Origin: Leifsonia sp040686855
GTDB taxonomy: Bacteria; Actinomycetota; Actinomycetes; Actinomycetales; Microbacteriaceae
NCBI RefSeq assembly: GCF_040686855.1
Contig: NZ_JBFBOG010000001.1
Location: 806,001-870,000, forward strand
Direction: 5' to 3'
Length of the DNA stretch: 64,000 nt
Below the pieces are notes generated by a model that saw only the letters and a list, made by a program, of their open reading frames with translations, did no database searches and was not told where the DNA came from. Each line of letters starts with the position of its first letter. Positions within the stretch are counted from its first letter, which is position 1. Below are positions 9,020-16,722 of the stretch, one piece after another. The translations under genes and the position numbers were made by a program.

Positions 9020-10224
9020 CTCATACTCCGTCTGATCGGGGAAAGGGCGACGGCGGCCGGTTCGACGCCGGAGGACAGGGGCAGGAGCACGGAGACGTCG
9101 AGCCCTCCGCCGTCGCGGGGCTGCACGGACAGCGACCCGCCGTGGGCGCGGACGATGGACGCCACCACGGCGAGCCCCAGCCCATGGCCGGACGGTCCGG
9201 TGCGTCCGACGCCCCGCACGAACGGATCGGCGAGCCGTGCGGCCGCGGAGACCTCCGGGCCGGTGTTCTCGACGGCCAGCCGCGCGTGGTCACCGGCCCG
9301 CCCGGTGGTGACCCGTACCCACCCGTCCGACGTGTTGTACCGCGCCGCGTTGTCGACGAGGTTCAGGACCACCCGGCGCAGCAGCTCGGGATCGCCGGTC
9401 GTCCACGCCTCCTCCAGTTCGGGGCGCCACCTCGTCGTCGCGAGGATCGGCTCGCTCGCGGGGTCTTCAAGCACGGCGCCGGCGAGGTCGGCGAGGTTCA
9501 CCCGTTCGCGCCCACGGGGGTGGGCCGCGGTTGCGAGGTCGAGCAGGGCGGACACGGTCCGGATGTTCCGCTCGTTGGTCAGCCGGACCGAGCGGAGCGC
9601 CTCGACGGACTGATCGACGGTGAGGCCCGGGCGGGCGAGCGTCACGTCGATCAGGGTCTTCACCGTGGCGAGCGGCGTCTTCAGCTCGTGGGCGGCGTTC
9701 GCGACGAAACGCTCCCGCGCCTCGAACTCGCTCTGCAGGGAGGCCAGCATGTCGTCGACGTTGCGGGAGAGCTCGCCGAACTCGTCCCTGGGCCCGGTCG
9801 CGCCGATGCGATGATTCAGGGAGCCAGCCCCGGCGGCGCTGACGGCCCGGTTGATCGCGGCGATCGGGCGGAGGGCACGACCGGCGATGACCCAGCCGAG
9901 GAGCGTGCCGCAGACAACGAGCACACCCAGGGCGACCGCGCACACCGCGAGCAGCGTATGCACCACCTGGTCGCTCGAGGTGATCGTCAGGGCGGGCGTT
10001 GCCGTGATGACCGCGGGCCCGGCAGCCGTGGGACCCGCCTTGCCAATGGCTCGCGGGGACGCGGCAGGAGCCGCATTTAGTGCGTAGGTCGGCACGTACC
10101 GCATAAACCCGTACACGGTGACCAGCACGACCGTCATTGCGGCAGTAAGGGTCGAGCTGAAGAGGATGGTCAGCCGTGCGCGGGCGCTCACCGGATGCCT
10201 ACGCGCAGACAGCGGCTCCTTCAT
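9016..10224 (-). CDS. Membrane sensor histidine kinase (HAMP-HisKA-HATPase)
   Basis: The 402-residue protein has membrane segments at about 17-42 and 89-114 that enclose a short 45-residue extracytoplasmic loop, then a HAMP domain. The H box ANAAHELKTPLA carries phospho-acceptor H179, followed by the N box NLVDNAARYN and the G box GHGLGLAVV. It pairs with the OmpR-type regulator upstream, overlapping its stop by four bases, and overlaps the GH1 start downstream. The small external loop rich in Ala and Pro suggests membrane or small-ligand sensing rather than a large sensor domain; the signal is unknown. Confidence 0.92.
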   Translation of the reverse strand: MKEPLSARRHPVSARARLTILFSSTLTAAMTVVLVTVYGFMRYVPTYALNAAPAASPRAIGKAGPTAAGPAVITATPALTITSSDQVVHTLLAVCAVALGVLVVCGTLLGWVIAGRALRPIAAINRAVSAAGAGSLNHRIGATGPRDEFGELSRNVDDMLASLQSEFEARERFVANAAHELKTPLATVKTLIDVTLARPGLTVDQSVEALRSVRLTNERNIRTVSALLDLATAAHPRGRERVNLADLAGAVLEDPASEPILATTRWRPELEEAWTTGDPELLRRVVLNLVDNAARYNTSDGWVRVTTGRAGDHARLAVENTGPEVSAAARLADPFVRGVGRTGPSGHGLGLAVVASIVRAHGGSLSVQPRDGGGLDVSVLLPLSSGVEPAAVALSPIRRSMR

Positions 10225-10895
10225 CGGTTCGCCGTCGCATCCGCAAGGCGGTATCCCACACCCGGGATCGTCTCAATGGCGTCCGGCGCACCGAGCTTCT
10301 TCCGGAGGTTCGAGAGGGTGACCCGGATGGTGCTGGTGAACGGGTCGGTGTTGATGTCCCAGGCCTTCTCGAGCATCGTCTCGGCAGTGACGATCCCGCC
10401 GTCGGCCTCCAACAGGAGCTCCAGCACGGCGAATTCCTTGCGGCCGAGCCGGACGGGCCGTCCCCAGCGCGACGCCTGACGACGGAAGGTGTCGAGGGAC
10501 AGGTCGGCGTGCGTCAGCACGACGGGCCGGGCGACCGTCCGACGGCGCGCCAGCGCGCGCACCCGCGCGACCAGCTCGGGGAACTCGAAGGGCTTCACGA
10601 GGTAGTCGTCGGCTCCTGCGGCGAAACCGGAGACCTTGTGCGCGGTCGTGTCGGCCGCGGTGAGCATCAGGATGCGCCTGTCCGGATAGAGCAGCGACGC
10701 CTCGGCGCAGACCTCGTCACCGTGGATCCCGGGGAGGTCGCGATCGAGGATCACGAGATCGTACTCGGTGACCGACAGGTATTCCAGAGCCGTCGTGCCG
10801 TCGAATACGCAGTCGGCGGCCACACCTTCCGAGGCGAGCCCCTGACGTACGGCCTCGGCGAAGATCTCCTCGTCGTCTACGATGAGCACCCTCAC
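10221..10895 (-). CDS. OmpR-family response regulator
   Basis: The start is GTG 10895, giving MRVLIVDDEEIFAEAV, with a strong ribosome site (GAAGGAGG) just upstream; a longer frame to 10964 adds an implausible leader. The receiver domain has acidic residues D7/D8, phospho-acceptor D51 (LVILDRDLPG), T in LTAAD and K in YLVKPFEF. The C-terminal winged helix (about 125-224) includes RKEFAVLELLLEADG and TIRVTLSNLRKKLG. It forms a two-component pair with the overlapping kinase gene. Confidence 0.93.
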   Translation of the reverse strand: MRVLIVDDEEIFAEAVRQGLASEGVAADCVFDGTTALEYLSVTEYDLVILDRDLPGIHGDEVCAEASLLYPDRRILMLTAADTTAHKVSGFAAGADDYLVKPFEFPELVARVRALARRRTVARPVVLTHADLSLDTFRRQASRWGRPVRLGRKEFAVLELLLEADGGIVTAETMLEKAWDINTDPFTSTIRVTLSNLRKKLGAPDAIETIPGVGYRLADATANR

Positions 10896-10960
10896 GGCTT
10901 CCTCCTTCGACAGCCGGGCGGGGAGCGGTCGCGCCCCGCCCGGCAGACCGGCGCCGCCGA

Positions 10961-11215
10961 TCACCGCCCGGTGGTGGTGGCCCCCACGGATCCGTCAGCG
11001 GGGACCGTCACGGGCCCCACCTCGTCCGGCACGGCCGGAGCGACGTCCCGGGGAGCGGGCGCCTGCGGCACGGGGACGATCGCGGCGTGCTCTGGCGCGC
11101 TATCCTGCGGGCCTGAGCCGGTCGCGGACGCCGACGAGGCGACCCCGAGCGATCCGGCGACGAGCGCCGCCCCGATGGCGGTCGCATACAGCCCGGTCGT
11201 GATTCGCTTGTTCAC
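10961..11215 (-). CDS. Small secreted Pro/Val-rich protein
   Basis: The GTG at 11215 follows AAGGAG by six bases and gives an 84-residue product. The N-terminus is a clear Sec signal peptide (basic VNKRITTG, then a hydrophobic Ala/Leu/Val core, then ASSASA cleavage region). The mature part is short, low in complexity and rich in Pro, Val and Ala, with no cysteines. It is the first gene of the operon that continues with the response regulator 65 bp downstream, the kinase and the GH1 enzyme. It could be an accessory or sensed exported peptide of the two-component system; no family is recognised. Confidence 0.7.
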   Translation of the reverse strand: MNKRITTGLYATAIGAALVAGSLGVASSASATGSGPQDSAPEHAAIVPVPQAPAPRDVAPAVPDEVGPVTVPADGSVGATTTGR

Positions 11216-11232
11216 GGTGTTCTCCTTCACAC

Positions 11233-11262
11233 GGGCTCGGCGAGCCCTCGGCTGCCAGTCAA
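11233..11262. promoter_or_regulatory. Two small hairpins upstream of the secreted-peptide gene
   Basis: GGGCTC-GGC-GAGCCC at 11233-11247 is a perfect 6-bp hairpin and is followed by a CTCGG...CCGAG pair, all within the leader of the minus-strand operon that begins at 11215. They may be operator or leader structures for the two-component operon; short G/C hairpins also arise by chance in this genome. Confidence 0.3.
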
Positions 11263-11299
11263 CCGAGCCGGGTGTTCACCGGGCGTAAAGGATCGAAGG

Positions 11300-11740
11300 T
11301 CACGCGCCAGCGCCTGACTGCAGCGACGCGATTTGCGCGCGCGCCGCGTCGACAAGCTCTGCATTTGTGTTGGCGTGTCCGCCTAGGCCCCACCCACCCT
11401 CGATCGCCTCGGTGAGCAGAACCCACGTACGGTGCGCAAGCGTTTCGTCGGCCGCGGCGTCGGCCACGAGCGCGGTGAACTGGGCGACGACCGCCACCTG
11501 CTTGTCCCGATCCAGGGCACCTGCGTTGGTGAGCACTTGCACGCGAACGTATGACGACTCGCCATCCACGTTCGAGATGTCGCCAGCTGGCAGCTCATGG
11601 ACGAACGCGGCCGTGTTCTGGCGGAACAGCGGGATGTTGGGCACCTGCTCGATCCGCATGAGCGTTTCTGCCAGGCGCTGTGCAAGGGCATGCTTGTCCG
11701 AGAACGTCCCCGTCGTCGCGTAAACATCGATCATCGGCAT
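11300..11740 (-). CDS. Tautomerase-family protein
   Basis: The 146-residue protein starts MPMIDVYATTGTFSDKHALAQRLAETL. Proline directly after the initiator methionine is the catalytic base of the 4-oxalocrotonate tautomerase/MIF superfamily, and the beta-alpha-beta layout with YVRVQVLTNAGALDRDKQ fits a double-length member. The likely role is enol-keto isomerisation of a small metabolite or cis-3-chloroacrylic acid dehalogenase-like chemistry. It is divergent from the TetR regulator at 11842 across a 101-bp gap, so that regulator probably controls it. Confidence 0.7.
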   Translation of the reverse strand: MPMIDVYATTGTFSDKHALAQRLAETLMRIEQVPNIPLFRQNTAAFVHELPAGDISNVDGESSYVRVQVLTNAGALDRDKQVAVVAQFTALVADAAADETLAHRTWVLLTEAIEGGWGLGGHANTNAELVDAARAQIASLQSGAGA

Positions 11741-11841
11741 AATTCGTCTCCTCGTCGCTGGATGGGCCAGGCTTCAGTGTTCTGTATGCCATCCGTCATA
11801 GTCAAGTCTCGGCCTATAATCTCAGCGAACAAGGAGATGCG

Positions 11842-12411
11842 ATGGACCAGGGCCCGAAGCACCGCATGGTCGAGGGGGCGGCACGGCTGCTGGCCGAGCG
11901 CGGACTCCAAGAGACGACCTTCTCAGAGGTTCTGGCACTGACAGGAGCCCCCCGCGGCTCGATCTACTACCACTTCCCCGAGGGCAAGGGGCAGTTGGTC
12001 ACCGAGGCTCTCGCGTTCTCCGGCCAGGGGGTGCTGGATCGACTGGAGGGTCTGCGTGGACTGCCCGCCGATCAGGTCGCAGCAGCGTTTTTCGGAATGT
12101 GGAGGCAGCTCCTGGTCTATGGTGACTACCGGATCGGGTGCTCCGCGGCCGCCGTCACGGTGGCGACGGAGTCATCTGAGCTACTGAGGGCCGCTGCGGA
12201 CGTCTTCCGTGCATGGGCGGCCAAGCTCGGAGAATTACTCGTAACCGGAGGCCTGCCGGCGGAGTCCGGTGCGGCCACTGCGAATCTGCTGCTTTCGGCG
12301 ACAGAAGGTGCAGTACTGCTTAGCCGCGCCCGGGCTGAGATCGAGCCGTTCGACCAGACCGCCGAGGCGCTCGAGTCTTACATCCGCGCCCTTCAGGTCC
12401 TCGCGGCTTAG
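11842..12411 (+). CDS. TetR/AcrR-family regulator
   Basis: This 189-residue protein has an N-terminal TetR helix-turn-helix (ERGLQETTFSEVLALTGAPRGSIYYHFPEGKGQLV, about residues 18-52), close in style to the LmrA/YxaF group. A helical ligand domain follows. The ATG is preceded by AAGGAG at 11830-11835. It is divergent from the tautomerase gene and its stop overlaps the HxlR gene stop by four bases (12408-12411). Repression of the tautomerase and its own gene is the likely role; the ligand is unknown. Confidence 0.9.
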   Translation: MDQGPKHRMVEGAARLLAERGLQETTFSEVLALTGAPRGSIYYHFPEGKGQLVTEALAFSGQGVLDRLEGLRGLPADQVAAAFFGMWRQLLVYGDYRIGCSAAAVTVATESSELLRAAADVFRAWAAKLGELLVTGGLPAESGAATANLLLSATEGAVLLSRARAEIEPFDQTAEALESYIRALQVLAA

Positions 12412-12851
12412 ACCGGGCTCAGTTCCACGTCGTCCGGACCGAGGATGCGCCCGTCCTCCGTCACGAAGGCGACATGCACCGGACCGCCGGTCGACGCCTC
12501 CCTGTAAACGGCGCTCGCCTTGGTCGGCGGAGGGTTATGACGTGTGCTCCATTCGGACATCGCGCCGAGGATCACGAGCATCTCCCGACCGGCTTCGGTG
12601 AGGACGTACTCCTCACGAGCCCGGGTGCCCTCTTCGCGGTAGAGCTCTTTGACGAGGAGCCCTCGTTCGACCAGCGCCGCTAGCCGCGCGCTGAGGATGT
12701 CCGGAGCGATTCCGAGTCGCGAGCGAAGCGTGCCGAATCGCCGGTTGCCGAAGAACGCCTCGCGGAGGATCAAGGTGGTCCAACGGTCGCCGATGACGTC
12801 GTTGGTGCGCTGGATCGTGCAGGTGGATTCCGCAGCGGCTGGCCGTGTCAT
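12408..12851 (-). CDS. HxlR-family transcriptional regulator
   Basis: The 147-residue protein shows the HxlR winged helix: TIQRTNDVIGDRWTTLILREAF, FGTLRSRLGIAPDILSARLAALVERGLL, then the wing and YVLTEAGREMLVIL. The C-terminal tail of about 45 residues is longer than the minimal HxlR domain. It is divergent from an MFS transporter with only 53 bp between starts, where a 5-bp palindrome with a 7-bp spacer (12866-12882) could be the operator. Control of the transporter in response to an electrophile or drug is the usual pattern for the family, and is inferred here. Confidence 0.9.
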   Translation of the reverse strand: MTRPAAAESTCTIQRTNDVIGDRWTTLILREAFFGNRRFGTLRSRLGIAPDILSARLAALVERGLLVKELYREEGTRAREEYVLTEAGREMLVILGAMSEWSTRHNPPPTKASAVYREASTGGPVHVAFVTEDGRILGPDDVELSPV

Positions 12852-12865
12852 ACGCCCATCCTAGC

Positions 12866-12882
12866 TATGTAGGAAAAACATA
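12866..12882. promoter_or_regulatory. Candidate HxlR operator (TATGT-N7-ACATA)
   Basis: An inverted repeat TATGT/ACATA with a 7-bp A-rich spacer lies in the 53-bp gap between the divergent HxlR and MFS genes. The second HxlR gene of the element (30656-31120) has a palindrome of the same 5-7-5 geometry at its start, which supports an operator role. Confidence 0.5.
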
Positions 12883-12904
12883 TCCAGGTGTAGAGTGGTT
12901 GCCC

Positions 12905-14137
12905 ATGACCGACACCGACCCCACGGCTCGCCGAAACCGCGCCGCCTTCTGGACCGCGGCAGCGGTCCCCGCCCTCGCGCTGTGGGCGAGCGGTGCGCCG
13001 ACTCCCGTCTATCCGCTGTACGGCACCCAGTGGCACCTCACCACCGAGGCGACCACCACGATCTTCGCGGTGTACCCGCTGGCCCTCATCGTGGTGCTCG
13101 CGGTCTTCGGCGACCTGTCGGACACGATCGGCCGCAAACGAAGCATGATCGCCGGAATCGGCGCCATCGCCCTCGGATCCCTCCTCTTCGCCGTCGCTCC
13201 GGATCTCACGGTCGTGCTCATCGGCCGCGTCCTCATGGGAATCGGCGTCGGCCTGTCGCTCAGCCCCGCCACGGCAGCGATGGTGGATCATGCCGGGCCA
13301 GGCGCGTCGTCCAGGGCGAGCTCTATCGCCACCGCGGCGACAGCGCTGGGGCTCACTCTTGCAACGTTGGTCGGTGGCGCCTTGGTGGAGTACGCCCCCG
13401 AGCCGTTGCATCTGTCGTACGCCGTGCTGCTGGTGGTCGCGCTCGTCGTCGGGGCGGCGGTGCTGCGACTGCCCGGCGACCGGCCAGCCGGGGCCTCGCG
13501 ATGGAGGCCCCGCGGCCTCCGCGTGCCCCGTTCGCTGCTGGGTGTCGTGCTGGCCGCAGCCGCGTGCGTCGCCGCCGCCTACTCCCTGGGAGCGCTGGAG
13601 CTGTCTCTCGGTGCGGACATCGGCGAGAACCTGATCGGGACGTCCAACGCCTTCGTCGTCGGAGCGATCGTGTCGGTGACGAGCATCATCATCGGTGTCG
13701 TCGCACTCGCCGCCCGCCGCGTCCCCGCCTCGATCGCCGGCTCCGTCGGCGGACTCGTCTCTCTTCTCTCGACGGGCGTCCTGGTGGCGGCCGGCGCTGT
13801 GCACTCGCTGCCCCTGTTCCTGCTATTCGCGGTGCTTAGCGGGATCGGATACAGCCTCCTCTTCAGTGCCGGACTTGCCATCGTCGGGCGCTATGCGCCG
13901 CAGCATCACCGGGCATCAACCCTCTCGGCGGTCTACCTGGCCGGCTATCTGGTGCAGGGGGTAATGGCGCTGTGGCTGGGGGCGCAGGCCACGAGCGGCG
14001 GGCTGCAGGAGGCGGTCGACCTGGCGCTTCCCGCGGTGGGAGGATTCGGGCTGCTGGCGATGGTGCTCGTGCTGGTCCTCGCCACGCCCCGCCGGTCAAG
14101 GGGCGCTCAGCCGCCGCTGAACACGAGCAGTCCGTAG
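12905..14137 (+). CDS. MFS transporter, drug-efflux type
   Basis: This 410-residue integral membrane protein has twelve predicted helices. The motif A loop is GDLSDTIGRKRSMIAG after the second helix, and RVLMGIGVGLSLSPATAAMVD follows, resembling sugar or drug efflux MFS proteins. ATG 12905 gives a start MTDTDPTARRNRAAFW directly before the first helix. It is divergent from the HxlR regulator and probably repressed by it. The substrate cannot be deduced; export of a toxic pathway intermediate is one possibility given the catabolic cargo nearby. Confidence 0.88.
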   Translation: MTDTDPTARRNRAAFWTAAAVPALALWASGAPTPVYPLYGTQWHLTTEATTTIFAVYPLALIVVLAVFGDLSDTIGRKRSMIAGIGAIALGSLLFAVAPDLTVVLIGRVLMGIGVGLSLSPATAAMVDHAGPGASSRASSIATAATALGLTLATLVGGALVEYAPEPLHLSYAVLLVVALVVGAAVLRLPGDRPAGASRWRPRGLRVPRSLLGVVLAAAACVAAAYSLGALELSLGADIGENLIGTSNAFVVGAIVSVTSIIIGVVALAARRVPASIAGSVGGLVSLLSTGVLVAAGAVHSLPLFLLFAVLSGIGYSLLFSAGLAIVGRYAPQHHRASTLSAVYLAGYLVQGVMALWLGAQATSGGLQEAVDLALPAVGGFGLLAMVLVLVLATPRRSRGAQPPLNTSSP

Positions 14138-14226
14138 ACCACGAAGGCGGAGACAGCGCCGAGCAGCACCCATCCGGTCACCCCGGCGACCCGACGCAGT
14201 GCGCGGGCCGCGTCGCCCCGTCTCAT
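14107..14226 (-). CDS. 39-residue single-pass membrane microprotein
   Basis: The minus-strand ATG at 14226 overlaps the stop of the alpha/beta hydrolase gene (ATGA at 14223-14226) and opens a 39-codon frame. The product has an arginine-rich N-terminus (MRRGDAARALRRVAG) and one hydrophobic helix (WVLLGAVSAFVVYGLLVF). The stop-start overlap and amphipathic layout suggest a real, translationally coupled small membrane protein. Its function is unknown; it might tether or stabilise the hydrolase, which itself has an N-terminal membrane segment. It ends inside the 3' end of the convergent MFS gene. Confidence 0.55.
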   Translation of the reverse strand: MRRGDAARALRRVAGVTGWVLLGAVSAFVVYGLLVFSGG

Positions 14227-15236
14227 CCGTTGCTCCCTCGGCCGAGAAACGCGAGTGTGGCGTCGAAGGCCGTCCGCGCCTGCTCGGTCGAGAAGTCGAA
14301 CTGATACTCGTGGCCGAGCTTCGCCTCCGACCCCGTCCAGAACACCGTGTCGACAGACACGCCGAGCCGCCGCAGGCGTTCTGTGAGCTCCTCGGCCTGT
14401 GTCCGGAACGGATCCGCGTTCCCCACGGTGATGAACGTGGGCGGGTACGCGGACGTGGCCGTCTTGGTCGTCGAGAGCTCGTCGATCCGGCCGAACCGCA
14501 GCCAGTCGCGCGTGCCGGTGTACGCCCAGAGGTAGGTGCGGAGGGCGGGAAATCCGGTCGATGCGACTGTGGACATATCGTACAAGCCGCAGAACAGCAC
14601 GACGCCGGCGACGTGCAAGGCTGGGACGGCCGGGTGGATGCCGACGGCGCGCGCGAGCGCGGGCCCGGTCAGGACAGCGCCCAGCTGGCTGGCGATCTGC
14701 GCGCCTGCGGAATCGCCGCCCACGAAGATCCGAGTGGCGTCTGCATCCCACTCGGCGGCCCGATCGGCGAGAAGCCCGAGGGCCGCGTTCGCCTGAACGA
14801 TGGGGACCGGGTACCGCGCACCGGGGGCGATGCTGTAGTCCAGGTTGCCCACGACGTACCCCTGCGCCGCGAGCATCACGGCGTAGTCCTTGACCGTATC
14901 CGCAGAGCTGGAGATGAAACCGCCGCCGTGAATCCATAGGACGATCGGCCGTGGCGCGCCGCTCGTACGCGGCGCGAAGACTTGGAGGTGTGCCTCCGGG
15001 ACGCCGTCCGCATGAACAGGGACGGTGCCGACGTTTGTCACGGTCGCTGCGACGGCGGCGAAGTCGGCGGGCGGCGTCACCTCGGCGCGCGCCTCGAAGA
15101 CGGCTTTCACGATTGCGGCGCCGGGCTCCACACTCGTGTGATAGCCAGCGACTCCCACAAGCGAGCCGACCGCGATGGCAGTCGCCGCGAGAGCAAGGCC
15201 GCGGATGATCGGATGCCGTCGCGCGGGAACGGGCAT
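14223..15236 (-). CDS. Membrane-anchored alpha/beta hydrolase (HSL-like)
   Basis: The 337-residue protein begins with a basic stretch and one hydrophobic segment (about 11-32), so it is secreted or anchored. The hydrolase domain has the oxyanion motif WIHGGGF, the nucleophile elbow GGDSAGAQ, and late acidic and histidine residues (GNADPF, LGHEYQF). This is the hormone-sensitive-lipase/GDXG pattern, acting on short-chain esters. It is the first gene of a pair with the coupled 39-residue membrane protein. A strong hairpin at 15267-15306 separates it from the upstream hydrolase gene. Confidence 0.85.
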   Translation of the reverse strand: MPVPARRHPIIRGLALAATAIAVGSLVGVAGYHTSVEPGAAIVKAVFEARAEVTPPADFAAVAATVTNVGTVPVHADGVPEAHLQVFAPRTSGAPRPIVLWIHGGGFISSSADTVKDYAVMLAAQGYVVGNLDYSIAPGARYPVPIVQANAALGLLADRAAEWDADATRIFVGGDSAGAQIASQLGAVLTGPALARAVGIHPAVPALHVAGVVLFCGLYDMSTVASTGFPALRTYLWAYTGTRDWLRFGRIDELSTTKTATSAYPPTFITVGNADPFRTQAEELTERLRRLGVSVDTVFWTGSEAKLGHEYQFDFSTEQARTAFDATLAFLGRGSNG

Positions 15237-15266
15237 GATGGCCTCCTCTGCCGGACTAGGGGCGGA

Positions 15267-15306
15267 GACCGGTCCCGCAGGCTGGGGATGGCATGCGGGA
15301 CCGGTC
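15267..15306 (-). terminator. 13-bp perfect hairpin between hydrolase genes
   Basis: GACCGGTCCCGCA at 15267-15279 and its exact complement at 15294-15306 form a long G/C-rich stem with a 14-nt loop. It lies 11 bp past the stop of the hydrolase at 15318-16139 and 30 bp before the start of the next minus-strand gene. There is no clear U tract, so it may terminate or attenuate transcription, or protect the 3' end of the message. Confidence 0.55.
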
Positions 15307-15317
15307 AGCGCGGGAAG

Positions 15318-16139
15318 TCAGTCGGCGATGAAGTCCAGGATGTCCTGGTCTATCTGCTTCTGGTTCTCACCGAAGATGCCGTGCGGCGCACCCGGGTAGA
15401 CCTTCAACGTGCCGTTCTTGAGAAGAGTGACGGCTGTCCGCGATGCGGCGTCGATCGGGACGATCTGGTCGTCATCCCCGTGCAGGAGGAGAACCGGCAC
15501 CTCGATCGCTTTGAGATCGGCGGTCTGGTCGGTGTTCGAGAACGCCTCGATGCAGTCATAGGCCGCCGCGACATTCATCTCCATGCCTTCGCGCCAGAAC
15601 TCGTCGTAGAGACCCTGAGAGGCTTTCGAACCCTCGCGGTTCCCGCCGAAGAAGGGCACGGCGAGGTCCTTGAAGAACTGCGAGCGGTCGCCGAGCACCC
15701 CGGCACGCAACGCGTCGAACACCTCGATGGGGGCACCTCCGGGGTTGGCCTCGGTCTTGAGCATCAGCGGCGGGATGGCGCCGACGGTGACAGCCTTCGC
15801 GACGCGGCCCGCGCCGTGCTGGGCGACGTATCGGATCACCTCGCCGCCACCAGTGGAGTGACCGACGACGATGACGTCGTGAAGATCGAGCGCTTCGATG
15901 AGATCACTGAGGTCCTTCGCGTAGTGATCGAGGTCGTTGCCCTGGTAGGTCTTGCTTGACCGGCCGTGTCCGCGGCGGTCATGAGCAATCGCGCGGTAGC
16001 CGGCATCGGCGAACAGTTTGAGCTCGAGGGCCCAGGCGTCCGAATTGAGTGGCCAACCGTGACTGAAGATGATCGGCTGCCCCGAGCCCTGCTCGGTGTA
16101 GTAGATCTCGGTCCCGTCGCTGGTGGTGATGTACGGCAT
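15318..16139 (-). CDS. Alpha/beta hydrolase, non-haem chloroperoxidase/arylesterase type
   Basis: The 273-residue protein starts MPYITTSDGTEIYYTEQGSG at ATG 16139, which follows AGAAGGAGAAAG. It has the oxyanion HG in FSHGWPLNSDAW, AHDRRGHGRSS, the nucleophile elbow VVGHSTGGGE, aspartate in HGDDDQIVP and histidine near the end in GAPHGIFG. This matches the cofactor-free haloperoxidase/perhydrolase branch, which mostly acts as an esterase in vivo. It is the last gene of a minus-strand group (HD protein, hydrolase, unknown protein, this gene). Confidence 0.9.
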   Translation of the reverse strand: MPYITTSDGTEIYYTEQGSGQPIIFSHGWPLNSDAWALELKLFADAGYRAIAHDRRGHGRSSKTYQGNDLDHYAKDLSDLIEALDLHDVIVVGHSTGGGEVIRYVAQHGAGRVAKAVTVGAIPPLMLKTEANPGGAPIEVFDALRAGVLGDRSQFFKDLAVPFFGGNREGSKASQGLYDEFWREGMEMNVAAAYDCIEAFSNTDQTADLKAIEVPVLLLHGDDDQIVPIDAASRTAVTLLKNGTLKVYPGAPHGIFGENQKQIDQDILDFIAD

Positions 16140-16197
16140 GTGCTTTCTCCTTCTCTGATAGCTGCGGACCGACGTCCGCTCTGTGGCCCGGGCGGGT

Positions 16198-16710
16198 TCA
16201 GGGTGTCGAGTGGCCGTTGTGCGGCGATGCGCGGAGGAGTTCCGCGGCTGCGGGGACGCCCAAGGCGTCCAGGAGGTCGGCGAGTTTGGCGTCCAACTGT
16301 CGGCCGATCGCGATGGTTTCGGGCCGCTCGAGGGAGTTGAACCCGTCGGACGGCCGTTCGACGGCGATCGTGGCCTCCCTGTCGCCGTGGTCGTACGCCG
16401 CCAACCGCATCGGCGCGTACAGCAGCGCGCGGGCGTCAGCGGCGACGACGAGTCCGGCGATCCCCGCATTGCCGAACAGCCAGGACACGGCCCGCGGCGT
16501 GGAGAAGACGCGGAACGAGCTCGGGGTGGCGGCGTCGATGTACTCGGCGGCGCGATCACCCTCTTCCGCTGCGGTGTCCAGGTTGCCGATCCGACGCGGT
16601 GGCACCGCGATCTCGAATCGCTCCACGAACCGGTCGAACGACGTCCCCGTCCGCGCCGTAATGCGCTCCACGGTGTGCAGGACCGATTCCACGATCGCTG
16701 GCGAATCCAT
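16198..16710 (-). CDS. Conserved-looking hypothetical protein (possibly DUF302-like)
   Basis: This soluble protein of 170 residues has no signal peptide. The C-terminal half reads FGNAGIAGLVVAADARALL, then APMRLAAYDHGD and AIGRQLDAKLADLLDALG. That resembles the layout of DUF302-type domains, which bind small ligands or form dimers of unknown function, but the match is tentative. It lies 12 bp from the preceding hydrolase gene (16723-17571) and 58 bp before the next, so it is part of the same operon. Confidence 0.6.
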   Translation of the reverse strand: MDSPAIVESVLHTVERITARTGTSFDRFVERFEIAVPPRRIGNLDTAAEEGDRAAEYIDAATPSSFRVFSTPRAVSWLFGNAGIAGLVVAADARALLYAPMRLAAYDHGDREATIAVERPSDGFNSLERPETIAIGRQLDAKLADLLDALGVPAAAELLRASPHNGHSTP

Positions 16711-16722
16711 GAGGGCGTCCCC

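Noticed and set aside
7730..9613. A 627-codon plus-strand open frame
   Set aside because: It is antisense to the GH1 enzyme and the histidine kinase; no family resemblance.
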